A stretch of DNA of 64,000 bases, taken from Rhizobium sp. BK399. GTDB taxonomy: Bacteria > Pseudomonadota > Alphaproteobacteria > Rhizobiales > Rhizobiaceae. Of the stretch, positions 45,477 to 56,356 are shown one piece after another. The stretch is taken from the NCBI RefSeq assembly GCF_014194695.1, contig NZ_JACIAH010000005.1, positions 62,001 through 126,000 of the forward strand, in the 5' to 3' direction. The first letter of the stretch is position 1. Each line of letters opens with the position of its first letter. A program made the position numbers and the translations under genes. A model generated the notes under the pieces. The model did no database searches, was not told the DNA's origin, and saw only the letters and a program-made list of their open reading frames with translations.

Positions 45477-46460
45477 ATGCCACGGTCACTTGAAATTCAG
45501 ACGGAATCCTTCCCCATTTCAGGCACGTTTACGATCTCGCGCGGCGCCAAGACGTCAGCAGACGTGATCCTCTGCACAATCCGGGAGCACCCGATCGCCG
45601 GCCGGGGCGAATGCGTTCCCTATCGCCGTTACGGCGAGACGATGGAGAGTGTTGCCGCACAGATCGAAGCGGCAAGGCCGTTGATCGAGGGTGGCCTGAC
45701 GCGCCTGGAGCTACAGCGCGCCATGCCGCCAGGAGCCGCACGCAATGCAGTGGACTGCGCCCTCTGGGACCTTGAGGCCAAGAGTTCGGGCAACACGGTC
45801 GCCAAGAGCCTCGGCCTGATCAAGCCCCAATCGCTGACGACCGCCTTCACGATCTCCCTCGGCGAGCCCGACGTGATGGCGGACCAGGCGCGCGCAAATG
45901 CCGGGCGCGCGCTCTTGAAAGTCAAGGTCGGCACTGGTGACGACGAAAGCCGAATCCGCGCTGTTCGCGCCGCTGCGCCGGATGCGGCTATTATCCTCGA
46001 CGCCAATGAAGGCTGGCCGGAAGACACGCTGGAGCACCATTTACGCATTGCTGCCGAAGCGGGTATCGCTTTGGTCGAACAACCGCTGCCGGCAGGCAAG
46101 GACGAACTTCTTGCAGAGATTCGCCGGCCGGTCCTCGTCTGCGCGGATGAGAGCGTCCACCACACCGGCGATCTTGCGAGCCTTCGCGACCGCTACGACG
46201 CGATCAATATCAAGCTCGACAAAACCGGCGGACTGACAGAGGCGCTGGCCATGAAAAAGGAGGCGCAACGCCTTGATTTCCAAATCATGGTCGGCTGCAT
46301 GGTCGGCACGTCACTGGCAATGGCGCCTGCCGTGCTGCTGGCGCAGGATGCTGAGTTCGTTGACCTTGACGGGCCGCTGCTTCTCGCTCGAGACCGCGAC
46401 CCGGGTTTGCGCTACACGGCCTCGCTCGTCTGGCCGCCGGAGATCACCCTCTGGGGCTGA
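45477..46460 (+). CDS. dgcA: Dipeptide epimerase / N-acetyl-D-glutamate racemase DgcA
   Basis: A 327-residue enolase-superfamily enzyme of the muconate-lactonizing type. It has the KVKVG lysine pair, metal ligands in ILDANEGW, VEQPL and CADES, and IKLDKTGG with the second catalytic Lys, which is the Ala-Glu epimerase arrangement. It could epimerise L-Ala-D-Glu from peptidoglycan or act as DgcA. The partner DgcN (DUF1611) that usually accompanies DgcA is absent here. Its 3' end overlaps the convergent MFS gene by 49 bp. Confidence 0.88.
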   Translation: MPRSLEIQTESFPISGTFTISRGAKTSADVILCTIREHPIAGRGECVPYRRYGETMESVAAQIEAARPLIEGGLTRLELQRAMPPGAARNAVDCALWDLEAKSSGNTVAKSLGLIKPQSLTTAFTISLGEPDVMADQARANAGRALLKVKVGTGDDESRIRAVRAAAPDAAIILDANEGWPEDTLEHHLRIAAEAGIALVEQPLPAGKDELLAEIRRPVLVCADESVHHTGDLASLRDRYDAINIKLDKTGGLTEALAMKKEAQRLDFQIMVGCMVGTSLAMAPAVLLAQDAEFVDLDGPLLLARDRDPGLRYTASLVWPPEITLWG

Positions 46461-47632
46461 AGATAATAAGCCGCGATAACAAGACCGAGGCCCGTTAGGG
46501 CGACCACTGCCATGACGTAATAGCTGGCGAGGCCGAGCCAGGCGTAGAGGTAGCCGGAGGCAATTGTCATCAGCCCCAGGAACATGCCGTTGTAGAAGAA
46601 ATAGGCGCCCTGGGCCGACGATTCCTGGGTCTCCTGGACGGTGGCAACGATCCGGCGTTGCACGCCGGTATGCACGAACGCATAAGTGCAGGAATGCATG
46701 CACTGGAGCAGAAAGAAGCCCCAGAAGCCCCAGTGCATCGGGAACAGTATCCAGCGGCAGACACTGACGGCCGCACCGAAGCGAATCAAGGTCCAGGCGC
46801 TGAACCGACGGTTCAGCCGGCGCGAGAGAAAGAACACAGTCACCTCGGCCGCGACGCCGGCGCTCCACAGCACAGCGATCTGCGTGCCGGAAAAACCGAG
46901 TTCACGCCAGTAGAGCGACGCAAAAGCCTGCAGAACCGCGTGGCTCGATTGCTGGATGGCGACTCCGATCAGCAAGGCCAGCAGATGCGGTTGACGCAAC
47001 GAACTCCCGGTCGCCGCCGAAATATCGACAGGCGTGCCACGTCTGCGTGTCGGACCAATCCGCGGACAATAGATCGCCATGACCACTGTCGTGACGAAAC
47101 CAAAGGTCATCACGGGCAGCACCATCTCTCCGCCCCAATGCCCGATCAACTGCCCGCCAATCAGGGTGGACACAATAAACGCGATCGAGCCCCAAACCCG
47201 CATCGACCCGTAGTCCAGCCCCCAGCGCCTTACACCCGAGATCACGATCGATTCCACGACCGGGACGTAACAGGCAAAAGTCGCGCCCTGGATGGTATAG
47301 ACGATCAGCACTGGCCAGAACGTATTTGTCCAGTAAAGCGCAATCGCCGTCAGCAGCGACAGGCTTCCGGAAAACAGCAATACATCCGCCCGCTCCTTCA
47401 TGCGGTCGGCATACATGGCGACAATAGGTGCAACGAGCACGCGTACGACCATCGGCACTGCCAGGATGACGCCGATCTGATGATCGTTGAACTCGTGCAG
47501 CGCGAGCCACATCGGGAAGAACGGCAAGGCAACGCCATTAACAAGCAAAGGCGCACAGTAAGACAAGGCACTGAGAAGCCGAAAGCGCGGTGGCGCGCCC
47601 TCACTTGCCGGAGGATTTTGAGCGGGAATCAT
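46412..47632 (-). CDS. MFS transporter, HcaT/nucleoside-symporter-like
   Basis: A 406-residue, 12-segment carrier of the MFS_1-like (3-phenylpropionate transporter HcaT) branch: LSYCAPLLVNGVALPFFPMW at the N-terminus, MRVWGSIAFI and GMFLGLMTIASG. Its gene end overlaps the dgcA end tail-to-tail. Substrate not assignable; proximity to the epimerase could point to a peptide or acid, but convergent orientation makes this weak. Confidence 0.83.
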   Translation of the reverse strand: MIPAQNPPASEGAPPRFRLLSALSYCAPLLVNGVALPFFPMWLALHEFNDHQIGVILAVPMVVRVLVAPIVAMYADRMKERADVLLFSGSLSLLTAIALYWTNTFWPVLIVYTIQGATFACYVPVVESIVISGVRRWGLDYGSMRVWGSIAFIVSTLIGGQLIGHWGGEMVLPVMTFGFVTTVVMAIYCPRIGPTRRRGTPVDISAATGSSLRQPHLLALLIGVAIQQSSHAVLQAFASLYWRELGFSGTQIAVLWSAGVAAEVTVFFLSRRLNRRFSAWTLIRFGAAVSVCRWILFPMHWGFWGFFLLQCMHSCTYAFVHTGVQRRIVATVQETQESSAQGAYFFYNGMFLGLMTIASGYLYAWLGLASYYVMAVVALTGLGLVIAAYYLQPQRVISGGQTSEAV

Positions 47633-47792
47633 GATGGACCTGCAGGAAACTGAACGCTGCCTAGCACGTCAACCTAAGGGCGACTATGGCAAGAACTTGC
47701 CCATCGAAAACGTTTTAGAAAATAAATAGGGCCTGTCGCAAAGACACAACGGGCTAAATTCATACTGTGAATTGCGGGAGCAAAGGCCGCGA

Positions 47793-48599
47793 CTAGGCAG
47801 CCTGCGGCGCGACTTCCTTTTCGCGGTGACCGATAGCCATCGGGATTGGCTGTATTCCGCTCATTGAACGCCACTCGATCAATTCGAAGGTGCCATCCTG
47901 ATGTTCGGCAATCGCCGTGCAGCTTTCGACCCAGTCGCCAGTATTGATATAGCGGATGCCATCCATGTCCTCCATCACGGCATGATGGATGTGACCGCAG
48001 ATCACCCCGTCTGCGCCATGCTTGCGGGCTTCGTCGGCGACGACGCGCTGGAACTCGCCTATGAAATTGACAGCGTGCTTGACCTGCAGCTTGGCCCACG
48101 CCGAAAACGACCAGTAGGGCATACCCATCTTGCGGCGGATCGCTGCCAGGCCGATGTTGATCATGATCGCCATGTCGTAAGCCCAGTCGCCGAGATAGGC
48201 GAGAAGGCGCGCATTGCGGACGACGACGTCGAACTCGTCGCCATGCAGGACCAGGTATTTCTTGCCGTCGGCCGTTTCGTGCATCATCCGCTCGGCAACC
48301 TCGATGCCGCCGAAATGGGTGCCTGGAAAGTCACGGAGGAATTCGTCGTGATTGCCCGGGATATAGATAACCCGCGTGCCTTTGCGCGCTTTGCGCAGCA
48401 GCTTCTGCACAACGTCGTTGCAATCCTGCGGCCAGTACCAGCTTCGCTTCAGCCGCCAACCATCGACGATATCGCCGACAAGAAAGATCGTGTCCGCGTC
48501 GTGATGCTTGAGAAAATCCAACAGGAAGTCCACCTTCGCGGCCTTGGAGCCGAGATGCACATCGGAAATGAAAAGCGTACGGAAGTGCCGCGTATCCAT
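47793..48599 (-). CDS. UDP-2,3-diacylglucosamine diphosphatase-like metallophosphoesterase
   Basis: A 268-residue calcineurin-like phosphoesterase (COG2908, LpxH-like). Metal motifs are SDVHLGSK, GDIVDGW, GNHDEF, HGDEFD and CGHIHHA. LpxH hydrolyses UDP-diacylglucosamine to lipid X in lipid A synthesis, but many alphaproteobacteria use LpxI for this, so the present protein might act on another nucleotide or envelope substrate. The frame extends to 48815; the ATG at 48599 has GAGGG upstream and begins just before the domain. Confidence 0.88.
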   Translation of the reverse strand: MDTRHFRTLFISDVHLGSKAAKVDFLLDFLKHHDADTIFLVGDIVDGWRLKRSWYWPQDCNDVVQKLLRKARKGTRVIYIPGNHDEFLRDFPGTHFGGIEVAERMMHETADGKKYLVLHGDEFDVVVRNARLLAYLGDWAYDMAIMINIGLAAIRRKMGMPYWSFSAWAKLQVKHAVNFIGEFQRVVADEARKHGADGVICGHIHHAVMEDMDGIRYINTGDWVESCTAIAEHQDGTFELIEWRSMSGIQPIPMAIGHREKEVAPQAA

Positions 48600-48800
48600 G
48601 TTGTCCCTCACAAGCATCCTGCTCGTGTCCCATCGTTCACCTGCCTCTCCAAAACCAGAGTCGTGTTTCAGGAAGATGACATGCCGCTTTCCCGGTTGAT
48701 TTTCCCGGCTCCTGTCGACTAGCGCGGATGTCAGGAGAGATTCGCGTTGTTTTCGCATTTCGATGGAAATTCCGACTGTTCCGCCATGCCGTTTGATGTA

Positions 48801-48815
48801 TTGAAAACATTTCAA
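48801..48815. promoter_or_regulatory. Perfect palindrome upstream of maeB
   Basis: TTGAAA-ACA-TTTCAA, a 6-bp perfect inverted repeat with a 3-nt spacer, ending 25 bp before the maeB ATG. A possible operator; no regulator can be named. Confidence 0.3.
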
Positions 48816-48840
48816 GACAGCATGCGGCAGCCCGGAGGCG

Positions 48841-51156
48841 ATGATGGATCATCACGAAAAGTCCAAGACGGAAAAGAATTTGGCAGGTGGAAGCCTCGAT
48901 GAGCAGGCGCTCTATTTCCATCGCTATCCGCGTCCGGGCAAGCTCGAGATTCAGGCGATCAAGCCGCTCGGCAACCAGCGCGACCTGGCATTGGCCTATT
49001 CCCCCGGTGTTGCAGCACCCTGTCTCGCAATCCGTGACAATCCGGAGACAGCCGCCGACTATACTTCGCGCGCCAATCTGGTAGCGGTCATCTCCAACGG
49101 CACCGCCGTTCTCGGCCTCGGCAATATCGGCCCGCTCGCCTCAAAGCCTGTCATGGAAGGCAAGGCCGTCCTCTTTAAGAAATTCGCCAACATTGACGTC
49201 TTCGACATCGAAGTCGAGGCATCGAGCGTTGATCATATGGTCTCGACCGTCGCTTCGCTCGAGCCGACCTTCGGCGGCATTAATCTCGAGGATATCAAGG
49301 CGCCGGAATGTTTCGAGATCGAGCGCCGCCTTCGCGAGACCATGAAGATCCCGGTTTTCCACGATGACCAGCACGGCACTGCCATCATCGTCGCCGCGGC
49401 GATCCTCAATGGCCTCGAACTGGCGAACAAGAAGATCGACGAGGTCAAGATAGTTGCCTCCGGCGCTGGCGCTGCCGCCCTTGCCTGCCTCAATCTGCTC
49501 GTTACGCTGGGCGCCAAGCGCAAAAACATCTGGGTCCACGACATCGAAGGTCTGGTCTACGAGGGCCGCACCGAACTGATGGACGAATGGAAGAGCGTTT
49601 ACGCCCAGAAAAGCGACACCCGCACGCTTGCCGAAAACATCAGTGGGGCCGATGTTTTCCTTGGCCTTTCCGCAGCCGGCGTGCTGAAGCCGGAACTGCT
49701 GGCGCAGATGGCCGAAAACCCACTGATCATGGCGCTCGCCAATCCGACGCCGGAGATCATGCCCGATCTCGCCCGGGCAGCGCGTCCCGATGCGATGATC
49801 TGCACTGGTCGTTCCGATTTCCCGAACCAGGTGAACAACGTTCTCTGCTTCCCCTATATCTTCCGCGGTGCGTTGGATTGCGGCGCAGTCACGATCAACG
49901 AGGAAATGAAGATGGCCGCCGTGCGCGCCATCGCGGCATTGGCGCGCGAGGAACCATCTGACGTCGCCGCCCGTGCGTATTCGGGCGAAACTCCTGTCTT
50001 TGGCCCCAACTACCTGATCCCCTCGCCCTTCGACCCGCGCCTGATCCTGCGCATCGCCCCGGCCGTTGCAAGGGCCGCTGCCGAAAGCGGCGTCGCCGTC
50101 CGTCCCATCACCGATTTCGACGCCTACCTCGACCAGCTTAACCGCTTCGTCTTCCGTTCGGGCTTCATCATGAAGCCGATCTTTGCCGCCGCGAAGAATG
50201 CCGAGCGCAAGCGGGTAATCTTCTCCGAAGGCGAAGACGAGCGCGTCCTGCGCGCCGCGCAGGTTCTGCTTGAGGAAGGTATTGCCGAGCCAATCCTGAT
50301 CGGCCGCCCATCGGTCATCGAAACACGCCTGCAGCGCTACGGCCTGCGCATCCGGCCGCTTTCGGATTTCGCCGTCATCAACCCGGAAGACGACCCCCGC
50401 TTCCGCGAGTATGTCGATCTCTACTTCTCGCTGGTCGGACGCCGTGGGGTCATTCCGGAGGCCGCCCGCACGATCGTTCGTACCAACACCACTGTGATTG
50501 GTGCACTGGCGCTGAAGCGGGGCGAAGCTGATGCACTGATCTGCGGCCTGGAAGGCCGCTATGAAAAGCATCTCCGCGATGTCCGTCAGATCATCGGCAA
50601 GAGGCACGACGTCTGCGATTTCTCCGCCCTCAGCCTCCTGATTTCCCAGCGCGGCGCCACTTTCTTCACCGACACCTACGTCACCTTCAATCCGAGTGCC
50701 GAAGAAATTGCCGAGTCGACAGTTCTTGCCGCCGAGGAAATCAAGCGCTTCGGCATCACCCCGCGCGCTGCTCTCGTATCCCATTCGAATTTCGGTTCGC
50801 GTGAGTCCGAGAGTGCGACGAAGATGCGCGCTGCGCTTCAGCTTGTGCGCGAGGCTGCACCTGAGCTCGAAGTGGACGGCGAGATGCACGGCGAAAGCGC
50901 CATCTCCGACGCCCTGCGCAAGCGTGTCATGCCTGACACCACTCTGCACGACGAAGCGAACCTGCTGGTCTTCCCGAACCTCGATGCGGCAAACATCACA
51001 CTCGGCGTCGTGAAATCGATGATCGACGGATTGCATGTGGGACCGATCCTGCTTGGCGCTGCACTCCCAGCGCATATCCTGGCGCCGTCCGTGACCTCGC
51101 GCGGCGTCGTCAACATGGCCGCCCTCGCCGTCGTCGAGGCTTCACAGCCAGCGTGA
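48841..51156 (+). CDS. maeB: NADP-dependent malic enzyme with C-terminal phosphotransacetylase-like domain
   Basis: Oxidative decarboxylation of malate to pyruvate with NADPH. The 771 residues comprise an N-terminal malic domain ([22 protein letters not shown]), an NAD(P)-binding domain ([15 protein letters not shown]), and from about residue 445 a PTA-like domain ([16 protein letters not shown]). The PTA domain is believed to be regulatory, not catalytic, in rhizobial Tme/Dme. Telling the NAD (Dme) from the NADP (Tme) form needs alignment; the NADP form is assumed. A GGAGG site precedes tandem ATGs at 48841 and 48844. Confidence 0.94.
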   Translation: MMDHHEKSKTEKNLAGGSLDEQALYFHRYPRPGKLEIQAIKPLGNQRDLALAYSPGVAAPCLAIRDNPETAADYTSRANLVAVISNGTAVLGLGNIGPLASKPVMEGKAVLFKKFANIDVFDIEVEASSVDHMVSTVASLEPTFGGINLEDIKAPECFEIERRLRETMKIPVFHDDQHGTAIIVAAAILNGLELANKKIDEVKIVASGAGAAALACLNLLVTLGAKRKNIWVHDIEGLVYEGRTELMDEWKSVYAQKSDTRTLAENISGADVFLGLSAAGVLKPELLAQMAENPLIMALANPTPEIMPDLARAARPDAMICTGRSDFPNQVNNVLCFPYIFRGALDCGAVTINEEMKMAAVRAIAALAREEPSDVAARAYSGETPVFGPNYLIPSPFDPRLILRIAPAVARAAAESGVAVRPITDFDAYLDQLNRFVFRSGFIMKPIFAAAKNAERKRVIFSEGEDERVLRAAQVLLEEGIAEPILIGRPSVIETRLQRYGLRIRPLSDFAVINPEDDPRFREYVDLYFSLVGRRGVIPEAARTIVRTNTTVIGALALKRGEADALICGLEGRYEKHLRDVRQIIGKRHDVCDFSALSLLISQRGATFFTDTYVTFNPSAEEIAESTVLAAEEIKRFGITPRAALVSHSNFGSRESESATKMRAALQLVREAAPELEVDGEMHGESAISDALRKRVMPDTTLHDEANLLVFPNLDAANITLGVVKSMIDGLHVGPILLGAALPAHILAPSVTSRGVVNMAALAVVEASQPA

Positions 51157-51192
51157 TTTGCGGCGGATGGAGAATATGCGCTAAGATTTCAA

Positions 51193-51220
51193 CCGCAGCC
51201 TGCTAACAAGCAGGCTGCGG
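51193..51220 (+). other. Hairpin without T-tract downstream of maeB
   Basis: Perfect 11-bp stem CCGCAGCCTGC/GCAGGCTGCGG with loop TAACAA. No T-run follows, so it may be a processed 3' end or a protective structure rather than a terminator. Confidence 0.45.
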
Positions 51221-51283
51221 CAGAGGCGAGGCACAACGCCGCGCCTATAACCGCTCGTATTTGCTCACCGATGGGACCGTGCT

Positions 51284-52366
51284 TTGAACCGCTGGATTCT
51301 GTCACTCGCAACAGTGCTTACCTTCACCGGCCTGGCCCATGCCCAGGTGCCGGCAATCTGTGGCGACCTACGGGCGCGGCTCGCCGACCTGCCTGAGATC
51401 ATTGGCAGCACGCCTGAGGTGCGCAAATTCGCGAGTGCCATTGCTGAACAGAACCTTGAACTGCGCAAGCTCCGCAGCGATCTGCGCCAGAACGGTTGCA
51501 CGAGCGGCAGCATGGTCGTGATCGGCGATGACGACGGCTATTGCGGCGAGCTCGAGCGCGCAGAGAGCAAGATGGTCGACAACATCCGTTATCTGCAGCA
51601 GCGGCGCGATGAATTGCGTGGCCAGAGCCAGGATGTGCGCACGAGAAACGAGCTGCTGACGGCACTCGACGACAACGGCTGCAATGACGAGCAGTGGCCC
51701 GAGGACCGCGCAGAGGGATACGCAGCGCCGCCGAGCATCGAAGACCAGGCTATGCGCAACGACACCTTCATACCTTTAGGTGACGATCCTAACCAGCGCC
51801 GATACGGTTTCGGCATGTCGACTCTCTCTCATCTGAACACCGTTTGTGTCCGAACCTGCGACGGCGGCTTCTTCCCATTGAGCTCGAATGCGACCTCCCA
51901 GGACTTCCCCCGTGACGCCGATACCTGCTCGAAGATGTGTCCAGGGATCGACACCGAGCTTTTCTATCATGACGTCTCCAGCACCGAGACATCACAGATG
52001 ATTTCGGCCGCGACGGGCGCTCCCTACAGCGCCATGCCGAATGCCTTCGCCTACAAGAACCGCAAGCCTGGCGAAAAATCGTCCTGCAGTTGCGATCTCA
52101 ACGGCTACTACGAGCGGATGCGAAAAAGCCAATCGATCAGCGAACCTCCACAGCAGGGATCAATTACGACGATCGAAACCAAAAAGCCCGAGGCCAAGGT
52201 CCAGTCCGTTACCCCCGCGGCTTCGCAGCCACAGGCACCTGACAGGCCTTACGATCCGGCAACCAGCAAGGTCCGCCAGATCGGCCCACAGTTCCTGGCC
52301 GGCGACCAAGGCACGATCGACCTGAAGAACCCGGCAAAGCCGGGCCCTCAGCCGCAGCAACAATAG
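51284..52366 (+). CDS. DUF2865-type secreted protein
   Basis: A 360-residue exported protein with signal peptide 1-21 (ending AHA). A helical, cysteine-poor front half is followed by a conserved core (CVRTCDGGFFPLS, DADTCSKMCPG and KSSCSCDLNGYY) with eight or so cysteines, matching DUF2865. The last 90 residues are Pro/Gln-rich. A TTG start (51284) fits the signal peptide. Function unknown; the cysteine core suggests a disulfide-stabilised periplasmic or surface protein. Confidence 0.8.
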   Translation: MNRWILSLATVLTFTGLAHAQVPAICGDLRARLADLPEIIGSTPEVRKFASAIAEQNLELRKLRSDLRQNGCTSGSMVVIGDDDGYCGELERAESKMVDNIRYLQQRRDELRGQSQDVRTRNELLTALDDNGCNDEQWPEDRAEGYAAPPSIEDQAMRNDTFIPLGDDPNQRRYGFGMSTLSHLNTVCVRTCDGGFFPLSSNATSQDFPRDADTCSKMCPGIDTELFYHDVSSTETSQMISAATGAPYSAMPNAFAYKNRKPGEKSSCSCDLNGYYERMRKSQSISEPPQQGSITTIETKKPEAKVQSVTPAASQPQAPDRPYDPATSKVRQIGPQFLAGDQGTIDLKNPAKPGPQPQQQ

Positions 52367-52372
52367 CCACCG

Positions 52373-53296
<924 letters not shown>

Positions 53297-53308
53297 CGAC
53301 GCAATCCT

Positions 53309-54160
53309 TCACGCAGAGACGGGATAGTAACGCACATAGGCGAACTCATCGCCTGACGGCGACCAGTTGGGCACGTTGATCGTTCCCTGTCCGCCGAAAA
53401 GATCGAAGAGCGTCGTCAGGTTTCCACCGTCCATGTCCATCAGCCGCAGGCGAACATCGAGATCACGCGGATGGTCGAAGACATCAGGATCATAGGAAAG
53501 GATCAGAACCTTGTCATTATTGGGCGATGGATGGGCAAACCAGTTCCCGTAATTGTCACTGGTGATCTGCTCGAGCCCGGTCCCGTCGGGATGGATCCGC
53601 CAGATCTGCATGAGGCCGGTGCGGCTGGAATTGAAATAGATCCATTGGCCGTCCGCCGAATAGTCCGGCCCGTCATTGCGTCCTTCGCCGTGTGTCAGCC
53701 GCTTTTCTTCGCCGCCTGCCACAGAGATCGTGTAGATATCGAACAGGTCGTTGCGGATGCCGCAATAGGCGAGTTCTTTTCCGTCGGGCGACCAGCCGTG
53801 CCAATAGGACGGCTGATTTTGCGTCACAAGTCGCGGCGTCCCGCCTTCGGCCGGAAGCACATAGATCGTCGACTTCCCGAATTCCGTCTTATCGGAGATG
53901 ACGATCTCGCGGCCGTCAGGCGAGATGCCATGATCATTGTTGCAGGTCCTGGCAAAGCCAGTATCCACCTTCGCGACCTTGCCCGAACCGTCTAGCGCCA
54001 GCCGGTAAAGAAGCCCGTCGCCATTCAGCAGAAGATAGCTTCCGTCCGGCGAAAAGTTCGGCGCTTCCACCAATTGCGCGGTCTGCCATACCACGCGCGC
54101 CTCGCCCGTTCTGACGTTGTAGATCTCGACGGAACTTCTCAATCTAAATCCTCCTGACAT
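53309..54160 (-). CDS. TolB-like beta-propeller (WD40-like PD40 repeat) protein
   Basis: A 283-residue protein built of TolB/PD40 repeats: APNFSPDGSYLLLNGDG, GISPDGREIVISDK, GWSPDGKELAYCG, DYSADGQWIYFNSSR, and a final NWSPSGDEFAYVRY, at intervals of about 40-45 residues, giving a propeller of five to six blades. No signal peptide is visible, unlike true TolB. I assign no pathway. The longer frame to 54199 is less likely; AGGGGA precedes the chosen ATG. Confidence 0.82.
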   Translation of the reverse strand: MSGGFRLRSSVEIYNVRTGEARVVWQTAQLVEAPNFSPDGSYLLLNGDGLLYRLALDGSGKVAKVDTGFARTCNNDHGISPDGREIVISDKTEFGKSTIYVLPAEGGTPRLVTQNQPSYWHGWSPDGKELAYCGIRNDLFDIYTISVAGGEEKRLTHGEGRNDGPDYSADGQWIYFNSSRTGLMQIWRIHPDGTGLEQITSDNYGNWFAHPSPNNDKVLILSYDPDVFDHPRDLDVRLRLMDMDGGNLTTLFDLFGGQGTINVPNWSPSGDEFAYVRYYPVSA

Positions 54161-54346
54161 CGATTCCCCTGACCTACGATGCCTCGCCACCGAGCACAAG
54201 TCGACGCGGGGTAGCGATGGGTGTCGGGCACACGGCCCCGGCCCTTATCCACCAATCACAAATGCTGGAAACCTAGCGGTTCATCTAGCGTTCATGACGA
54301 AGGTGTGACAGTTCAGTGAAGCTTTTATGACGTTGGAGTTTTTCAG

Positions 54347-56275
54347 TTGATCGCGTTGGTAATGAGGTCCGCAGCGGCAACGCGGGTTGCGTCGCTTTCC
54401 ACCGGTGTCCGGGGAAGCGCACGATCGCCGGCTATACGGACGGCCCTGGCCATCAGCCTTTCCGCTCTCATTGCCGTTTTCGCCACCGTAGCGGTTGAAA
54501 TTATTGCGCGCGATGGGCTGGCCGACGTTGGGGAATTCCTGACGTCGCCGGCACGTCCCGGTATCACCACCGTCGCGATGCTGAGCGTTCTGATGCTCTC
54601 TCTGGATGCAGCCTTGGGAAGGCGATTCATTTCGGCATTGATCGTTCTGCCGGTGGTTATCGTCCCGGCTATCGTCTCCAACCAAAAGCAGCACTACCTT
54701 TCGGATCCTCTTTATCCGTCAGACGTCCTCTTCGGACGGCAGATCATGGAATTGCTGCCGGTGATGGTGCGCGACCGGCCGTGGACCGCCGTCGCCATGC
54801 TCGTTGGCATCACTCTTTCCGTTGCCGCGATTGCCGCGCTCTGGCATTTCGCCTGGCGCCACTTTCCGCGGCTTTCGAAGACCACTCGCCTGCGTCACCT
54901 CTGCATCGGCCTGCCTGTTGTCGCCGCCTTCGGCACGCTGATGGACTATTCCAAATACTCCTACATACGCGACCGTCTTCAGGTCGTACCGATGATGTGG
55001 GACCAGAAGGAAAACTACCGCAGCAACGGCTTCATCCTGGCCTTCATCTTCAATATTCCGATGGCCGACGTGGCAGCGCCAGCCGGCTTCGGTGCACAGG
55101 CGCTCGATGCCATTCCCGGCCGTAACTACGGTTACCTCAGCGGCCCGCGCGAAAAGCCCGACGTGATCATGCTGATGAGCGAATCCTTCTGGGATCCGAC
55201 CAGGTTGAGGAACATCAGCATGTCGCCCGATCCCATGCCGAACATCCGCGCGGCGCAGTCGGGCTACGTCTTCTCGCCCGAGTTCGGGGGCATGACGGCC
55301 AACGTCGAATTCGAAGCGCTGACGGGATTCTCGAATGCCTTCCTGCCCTACGGCAGCATCCCGTATCAGCAGTATATTAGAGGCAACCTTCCTTCGCTTG
55401 CGACGTTCTTCCGCGGCGAAGGCTATGCTGCCCGTTCGCTGCACCCTTTCAGCGGCTGGTTCTGGAACCGCAACGAAGTCTACAAGGATTTCGGCTTCGA
55501 GCAGTTCCGCTCGGAAGAAACCCTGCCGCCGATGGAGAAAAGGGGCATCTTCGCTTCGGACGAGTCCCTCATGAAGGAGATCATCAACGAAGCCGACGGC
55601 CTTGATCGTCCGTTCTTTTTCTTCGGGGTCACTCTTCAGGGACACGGCCCTTACGAGCCTAACCGCTATGCGCACAATAGCATCGACATAGAGGGCAACC
55701 TGAACGACGCGGACCGGGCGACGCTCGCCACCTACACACAGGGGATCAAGGAAGCCGACGATAGCCTCAAGATGCTGATGGATTGGGCTAAGAAGCGCGA
55801 CCGCGAAACAATCATCGTGCTCTGGGGCGACCACTTGCCTCCGCTCGGCAACGTCTACATGGCGACGGGCTACATGCCGGATCAGGTTGCGACCCGCAAG
55901 GCATCGGTCAGCGTCATGAAACAGGAGCACGAGACCCCGCTCGTGATCTGGTCGAACAAGAAGGGCAGCAAGAAGGATGTCGGCACTATCAGCCCGTCAC
56001 TGCTTCCCTATCATCTTCTGAAGTTCGCCGGCTTCGAGCATCCCTACTATACGGGCTTCCTCGGTCGCGTGCAGAAAAAGTACAGCGTCATCGACCGCTA
56101 TCAGCTCATTGCACGCGACAATACGCCGTCGCCCGATTGGGTGTTGAAGCCAAAAAACCTCGATCCTCTCGTGCGGGACTATCGATACCTCCAGCACGAC
56201 ATCATGTTCGGCAAGGCCGAGACCCTTGATCGCTTCTTCCCACAGCATGCCTGGCTCTATGCGCAAGGCACGTAA
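54347..56275 (+). CDS. LtaS-family phosphoglycerol transferase (sulfatase fold)
   Basis: A 642-residue protein with about five N-terminal membrane segments (~30-190) and a periplasmic sulfatase-like domain (~275-570). Predicted metal and nucleophile residues are in MSESFWDPTRL, GGMTANVEFEALTG (Thr about 317, the LtaS-type nucleophile) and LWGDHLPPLGN. In Gram-negatives this family transfers sn-1-phosphoglycerol to periplasmic glucans (OpgB, rhizobial CgmB) or phosphoethanolamine-like groups. A cyclic-glucan role is plausible but not shown. The start may be TTG 54347 or ATG 54362. Confidence 0.87.
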   Translation: MIALVMRSAAATRVASLSTGVRGSARSPAIRTALAISLSALIAVFATVAVEIIARDGLADVGEFLTSPARPGITTVAMLSVLMLSLDAALGRRFISALIVLPVVIVPAIVSNQKQHYLSDPLYPSDVLFGRQIMELLPVMVRDRPWTAVAMLVGITLSVAAIAALWHFAWRHFPRLSKTTRLRHLCIGLPVVAAFGTLMDYSKYSYIRDRLQVVPMMWDQKENYRSNGFILAFIFNIPMADVAAPAGFGAQALDAIPGRNYGYLSGPREKPDVIMLMSESFWDPTRLRNISMSPDPMPNIRAAQSGYVFSPEFGGMTANVEFEALTGFSNAFLPYGSIPYQQYIRGNLPSLATFFRGEGYAARSLHPFSGWFWNRNEVYKDFGFEQFRSEETLPPMEKRGIFASDESLMKEIINEADGLDRPFFFFGVTLQGHGPYEPNRYAHNSIDIEGNLNDADRATLATYTQGIKEADDSLKMLMDWAKKRDRETIIVLWGDHLPPLGNVYMATGYMPDQVATRKASVSVMKQEHETPLVIWSNKKGSKKDVGTISPSLLPYHLLKFAGFEHPYYTGFLGRVQKKYSVIDRYQLIARDNTPSPDWVLKPKNLDPLVRDYRYLQHDIMFGKAETLDRFFPQHAWLYAQGT

Positions 56276-56356
56276 AAGAGCGACAGAAGTCCACATTGCA
56301 ATTTGAAAACATTGCGGAATACTGGCGCCCGAGCGATCTAGCATTCGGAGTCAGCT

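Noticed and set aside
47633..47792. Possible insertion-sequence remnant in the gap between the MFS and LpxH-like genes
   Set aside because: A short stretch recalls IS ends, but no inverted repeats, target duplication or transposase fragment is visible.
49141..51075. 644-residue minus-strand open frame opposite maeB
   Set aside because: Shadow of maeB; no motifs and no ribosome site.
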